Of a stretch of DNA of 7,296 bases, positions 4,887-7,296 are shown one piece after another. A program made the position numbers and the translations under genes. Origin of the DNA: an uncultured Beijerinckiaceae bacterium (GTDB lineage: Bacteria; Pseudomonadota; Alphaproteobacteria; Rhizobiales; Beijerinckiaceae); NCBI GenBank assembly GCA_937863205.1, contig CALMGA010000229.1:2832-10127 (forward strand), given 5' to 3'. Position 1 is the first letter of the stretch; each line of letters opens with the position of its first letter. The notes below the pieces were generated by a model that was not told where the DNA came from, searched no databases, and saw only the letters and a list, made by a program, of their open reading frames with translations.

Positions 4887-7296
4887 ATGACCGTGATCTC
4901 GTCGGCGCTCAAGATCAGCTTGATCGAGGACGCGACCAAGAACGGGCCGCGCGTCGCCGAAGCACTCGACAAGGTGCAGAAGCACGCCGATGCGCTGCGG
5001 ACCTCGCTCGCCAGGTCCGGCCTCAGCGACAAGATGCAGGCCGACCTGACAAAGATCGGCGCCGGCGCCCAGCACGTCGACGAGCTGAGTGCGTCCTGGC
5101 AACGCTACAAGGTCCAGCGCGGGCTGGTCGGCACGGCCGACCACGACCTGACCAAGGTCCAGATCGACGATCTCAAGCGGTGGGAGAAGGAGGCGCTCGC
5201 CGTCGAGCGCGTGGTGATGGCGGCCGAGGTCGCGCAGGTCAAGCAGCGGCAGGCCCTGGAAAAGGCGACCGCCGACGAGGTCGTGCGCATCGCCGAACGG
5301 GAAAGGGCCAAGAAGCTCGCGCTCGCGGAGAAGGAAGCGCGCGACCAGCGCCGCCTGCTCGACGCGCAGGTCGCGCAGGCCGAGAAGGCGGCGCACCAGC
5401 GCACCGAGGCGATCAAGCGCGGTGGGATCGGGCATATGGTGGCCGGCGCCGCAGCGGGCGCGGTCAGCGCGCACGGGGTGGTGCGCGCCACCGAGAGCTC
5501 GATCGAGAAGGGCGCCGAACTCCAGCACACCCGCATGACGCTGGCGCAGGCCGGCGTCGGCCCCGAGATGCGTAAGGCGATCGAGGATCAGGCGCTCGCC
5601 CTATCGGCGCGCTTCGGCAACGTCGCCCAGACGGCGATCATGGACCTCGCCAAAGAGGCGCGCTCCGTCCTCAAGGATCCCGAAGAGGTCGGCCCGATCA
5701 CTACCGTGCTGGCGCAGGCCAAGTCCGTGCTCGACGCCGCCGACCGCACCGGCGGCTTGAGCGAGGGCCTCGGCATGCTGGTCAAGGGTGCCGAGTCGAT
5801 CGGCGCCGCGCAGGATCCCAAGCGCTTCGCCAAGCTGATCGACGCCTACGTCAAGGCCATCCAGGTGATGGGAAAGACGATCAACCCGGAGCAGATCTAC
5901 GAGTTCGACAAGTACCTGAAGTCGGCTGGCGTCAAGGTTTCCGATCGCTTCCTGATGACCACCGGCCTGAGCCTGTCGCAGGAAATGGGCGGCTCGACCG
6001 CTGCCAACGATTACTTCCGCACGCAGAAGGATATCGTCGCCGGCTTCCAGAACAAGCATATCCCCCTCAAAGAGATGGTCCGCATGGGCCTGATCGACCG
6101 GCGCGACGTCGAATACACGCGCACCGGGGAGGCAAAGGGCATCAAGGCCGGGCACAAGGGCGTTCACGGCGCCGAACTGGCATCAACCGACCTCGACCTC
6201 TGGGTTTATCAGGTCCTACTGCCAGCCTTGGAGAAGAAGGGCCTCAAGACCGAGGAGAAGCAGCTCGCCTGGATCACGAAGGTGTTCACGGGCGGCGAGA
6301 GCGACATCATCGCCAAGCTGATCACCCAGCGCGCATCGTTCGAGAACCACGCCACGGGATTTGGTCAGGCGTCGGGCCTTGCCGCCGCCAACCAGAACCG
6401 CGAACTTGCCGCCGTCGGCTTGGACGCATTCACGAAGGCGCTCGGCAACCTCGAAGCCAATGCGACGTCGCCGGCGATGGGCGCCGCGGGCAAGGCTCTG
6501 TTCACGCTCGCCGACGGCATCAACTATCTCGCGATCAAGGCGAAGGACCATCCCACCCTCGCGGTGACCGCGGCGGGGGCGGCCTCGGTCGGCGGCCTCG
6601 CCGCCTCGGGGTACCTCGCCTACAAAGTCATGAACGGTTTCGGGCTGGGAACGTCGGCTACGGCGCTGACCGGCTCCGCTGCGGCGCTCGATACCGCGGC
6701 GGCCGCCCTGACCGAAGCCGCAGTTGTGATGAACGGAAAAGGAGTTGCCGACCTTGCCGGCAAGGCGGCGCCCGCTGCTGCAGCAGCCTTGCCGAGCTTG
6801 GCGGGAGCCGTCGTCAAATCTATCCCGATCGTTGCGGCCACGGTCGGCCTCACCGAACTCAGCCAGACGAAGGACGCCCACACCGGCGAGGACATCACCT
6901 CACAGGCCTCCGTCGGGCAGGCCCTGGCAGATTGGCTTTTCGGCAATAAGGACGAAGGCAAAGCCGGTCCGCACAGACGCCCAGGCATGCCGATCGCCGG
7001 CGCCCGTGCCGCCGGTGGCCCCGTGACGGGTGGCAAGACCTACCTCGTCGGTGAACGCGGCCCCGAACTCTTCACCCCCGGCCTGTCGGGCGCGATCTCG
7101 ACCCACGACGTGCAGCGCATGCTGTCGCGCGCGTCCTTCTCCCCGGAGAGCGGCGGCGGCGCGACGGTGCACCTCGCCGCGCCCGACCTCGCCGGCGCCG
7201 TGCTCGGCGTGGCGCGCGCGGTTGATCGGCTGACCGCCCGCGAAACGATGGCCTTCAGCGAGTTCGGCCGCGGTCTCGCCATGGTCGGCGCCGGCA
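4887..7296 (+). CDS. T: Tail tape measure protein (P2 gpT position), 3' partial, at least 803 aa
   Basis: The tape measure protein fixes tail length and occupies the tube lumen until injection. The frame opens at ATG 4887 and has no stop to the window edge; I read every codon. Residues about 92-178 are a charged heptad-rich coiled coil (KRWEKEALAVERVV, then ERERAKKLALAEKEARDQRR). A small hydrophobic patch follows at about 179-200 (GIGHMVAGAAAGAVSAHGVV). The middle (about 205-540) is mixed helical. A Gly/Ala-rich hydrophobic stretch at about 556-583 (LAVTAAGAASVGGLAASGYLAY) and another near 625-655 could insert in the host membrane, as proposed for other tape measures. Residues 710-731 carry the family hallmark GGPVTGGKTYLVGERGPELF followed by TP. 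P2 gpT is 815 residues, so the gene is probably near its end or somewhat longer. The stop, and so the full length, is outside the window. Confidence 0.92.
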   Translation, partial: MTVISSALKISLIEDATKNGPRVAEALDKVQKHADALRTSLARSGLSDKMQADLTKIGAGAQHVDELSASWQRYKVQRGLVGTADHDLTKVQIDDLKRWEKEALAVERVVMAAEVAQVKQRQALEKATADEVVRIAERERAKKLALAEKEARDQRRLLDAQVAQAEKAAHQRTEAIKRGGIGHMVAGAAAGAVSAHGVVRATESSIEKGAELQHTRMTLAQAGVGPEMRKAIEDQALALSARFGNVAQTAIMDLAKEARSVLKDPEEVGPITTVLAQAKSVLDAADRTGGLSEGLGMLVKGAESIGAAQDPKRFAKLIDAYVKAIQVMGKTINPEQIYEFDKYLKSAGVKVSDRFLMTTGLSLSQEMGGSTAANDYFRTQKDIVAGFQNKHIPLKEMVRMGLIDRRDVEYTRTGEAKGIKAGHKGVHGAELASTDLDLWVYQVLLPALEKKGLKTEEKQLAWITKVFTGGESDIIAKLITQRASFENHATGFGQASGLAAANQNRELAAVGLDAFTKALGNLEANATSPAMGAAGKALFTLADGINYLAIKAKDHPTLAVTAAGAASVGGLAASGYLAYKVMNGFGLGTSATALTGSAAALDTAAAALTEAAVVMNGKGVADLAGKAAPAAAAALPSLAGAVVKSIPIVAATVGLTELSQTKDAHTGEDITSQASVGQALADWLFGNKDEGKAGPHRRPGMPIAGARAAGGPVTGGKTYLVGERGPELFTPGLSGAISTHDVQRMLSRASFSPESGGGATVHLAAPDLAGAVLGVARAVDRLTARETMAFSEFGRGLAMVGAG

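Noticed and set aside
4350..5528. Minus-strand open frame of 392 codons opposite the chaperone and tape measure genes
   Set aside because: It has low-complexity Arg/Leu/Gly composition and spans two real plus-strand genes and their junction. The lack of stops is explained by GC content.
1..7296. CRISPR arrays, tRNA genes, insertion sequences or defence genes
   Set aside because: I looked on both strands and saw no regularly spaced repeats, no cloverleaf-like sequence, no transposase motif and no gene outside the tail module.

Overview
The window is one block of a contractile-tail (myovirus) structural module, all on the plus strand, with very high GC and strong G/C preference at third codon positions. 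The host is most likely a high-GC proteobacterium, and an alphaproteobacterium would fit, but nothing in the window fixes the genus. The gene order matches the P2 tail cluster: H-like fibre, G-like fibre assembly protein, FI sheath, FII tube, E/E' assembly chaperone pair, and T tape measure. It could be a prophage, a free phage or a P2-type tailocin. No head, lysis, integration, baseplate or replication gene is in view to decide.

Layout. Positions 1-395 hold the 3' part of a tail-collar/fibre gene (P2 gpH N-terminal domain type). Next is a separate 260-residue fibre or spike-like protein (408-1190) with a coiled-coil start and a beta-helix-like signature. A small probable fibre assembly protein (1256-1750) follows. 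A GC-rich hairpin with a T-rich tail (1788-1814) then closes this fibre group, near where P2 has its G/FI operon boundary. The second group starts with an unusually long sheath protein (1851-3587) and the tube protein (3662-4231). The chaperone gene E follows (4320-4739) and carries a TTTTTTG heptamer placed to make a -1 frameshift product that runs to 4885. The tape measure gene starts at 4887 and stays open to the right edge at 7296.

How the genes work together. Sheath and tube polymerise around the tape measure, which sets tail length. The E and E-E' proteins are expected to chaperone the tape measure during assembly. The collar/fibre and spike proteins attach to the baseplate and recognise the host, helped by the small assembly protein.

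The most notable points are three. The sheath gene carries an insertion of about 165 residues made of Gly-Tyr/Ala-Pro beta-type repeats. The E/E' frameshift cassette is clear. The host-binding fibre appears to be split into two reading frames. I see no wholly new system here: this is a recognisable tail module with some unusual elaborations.
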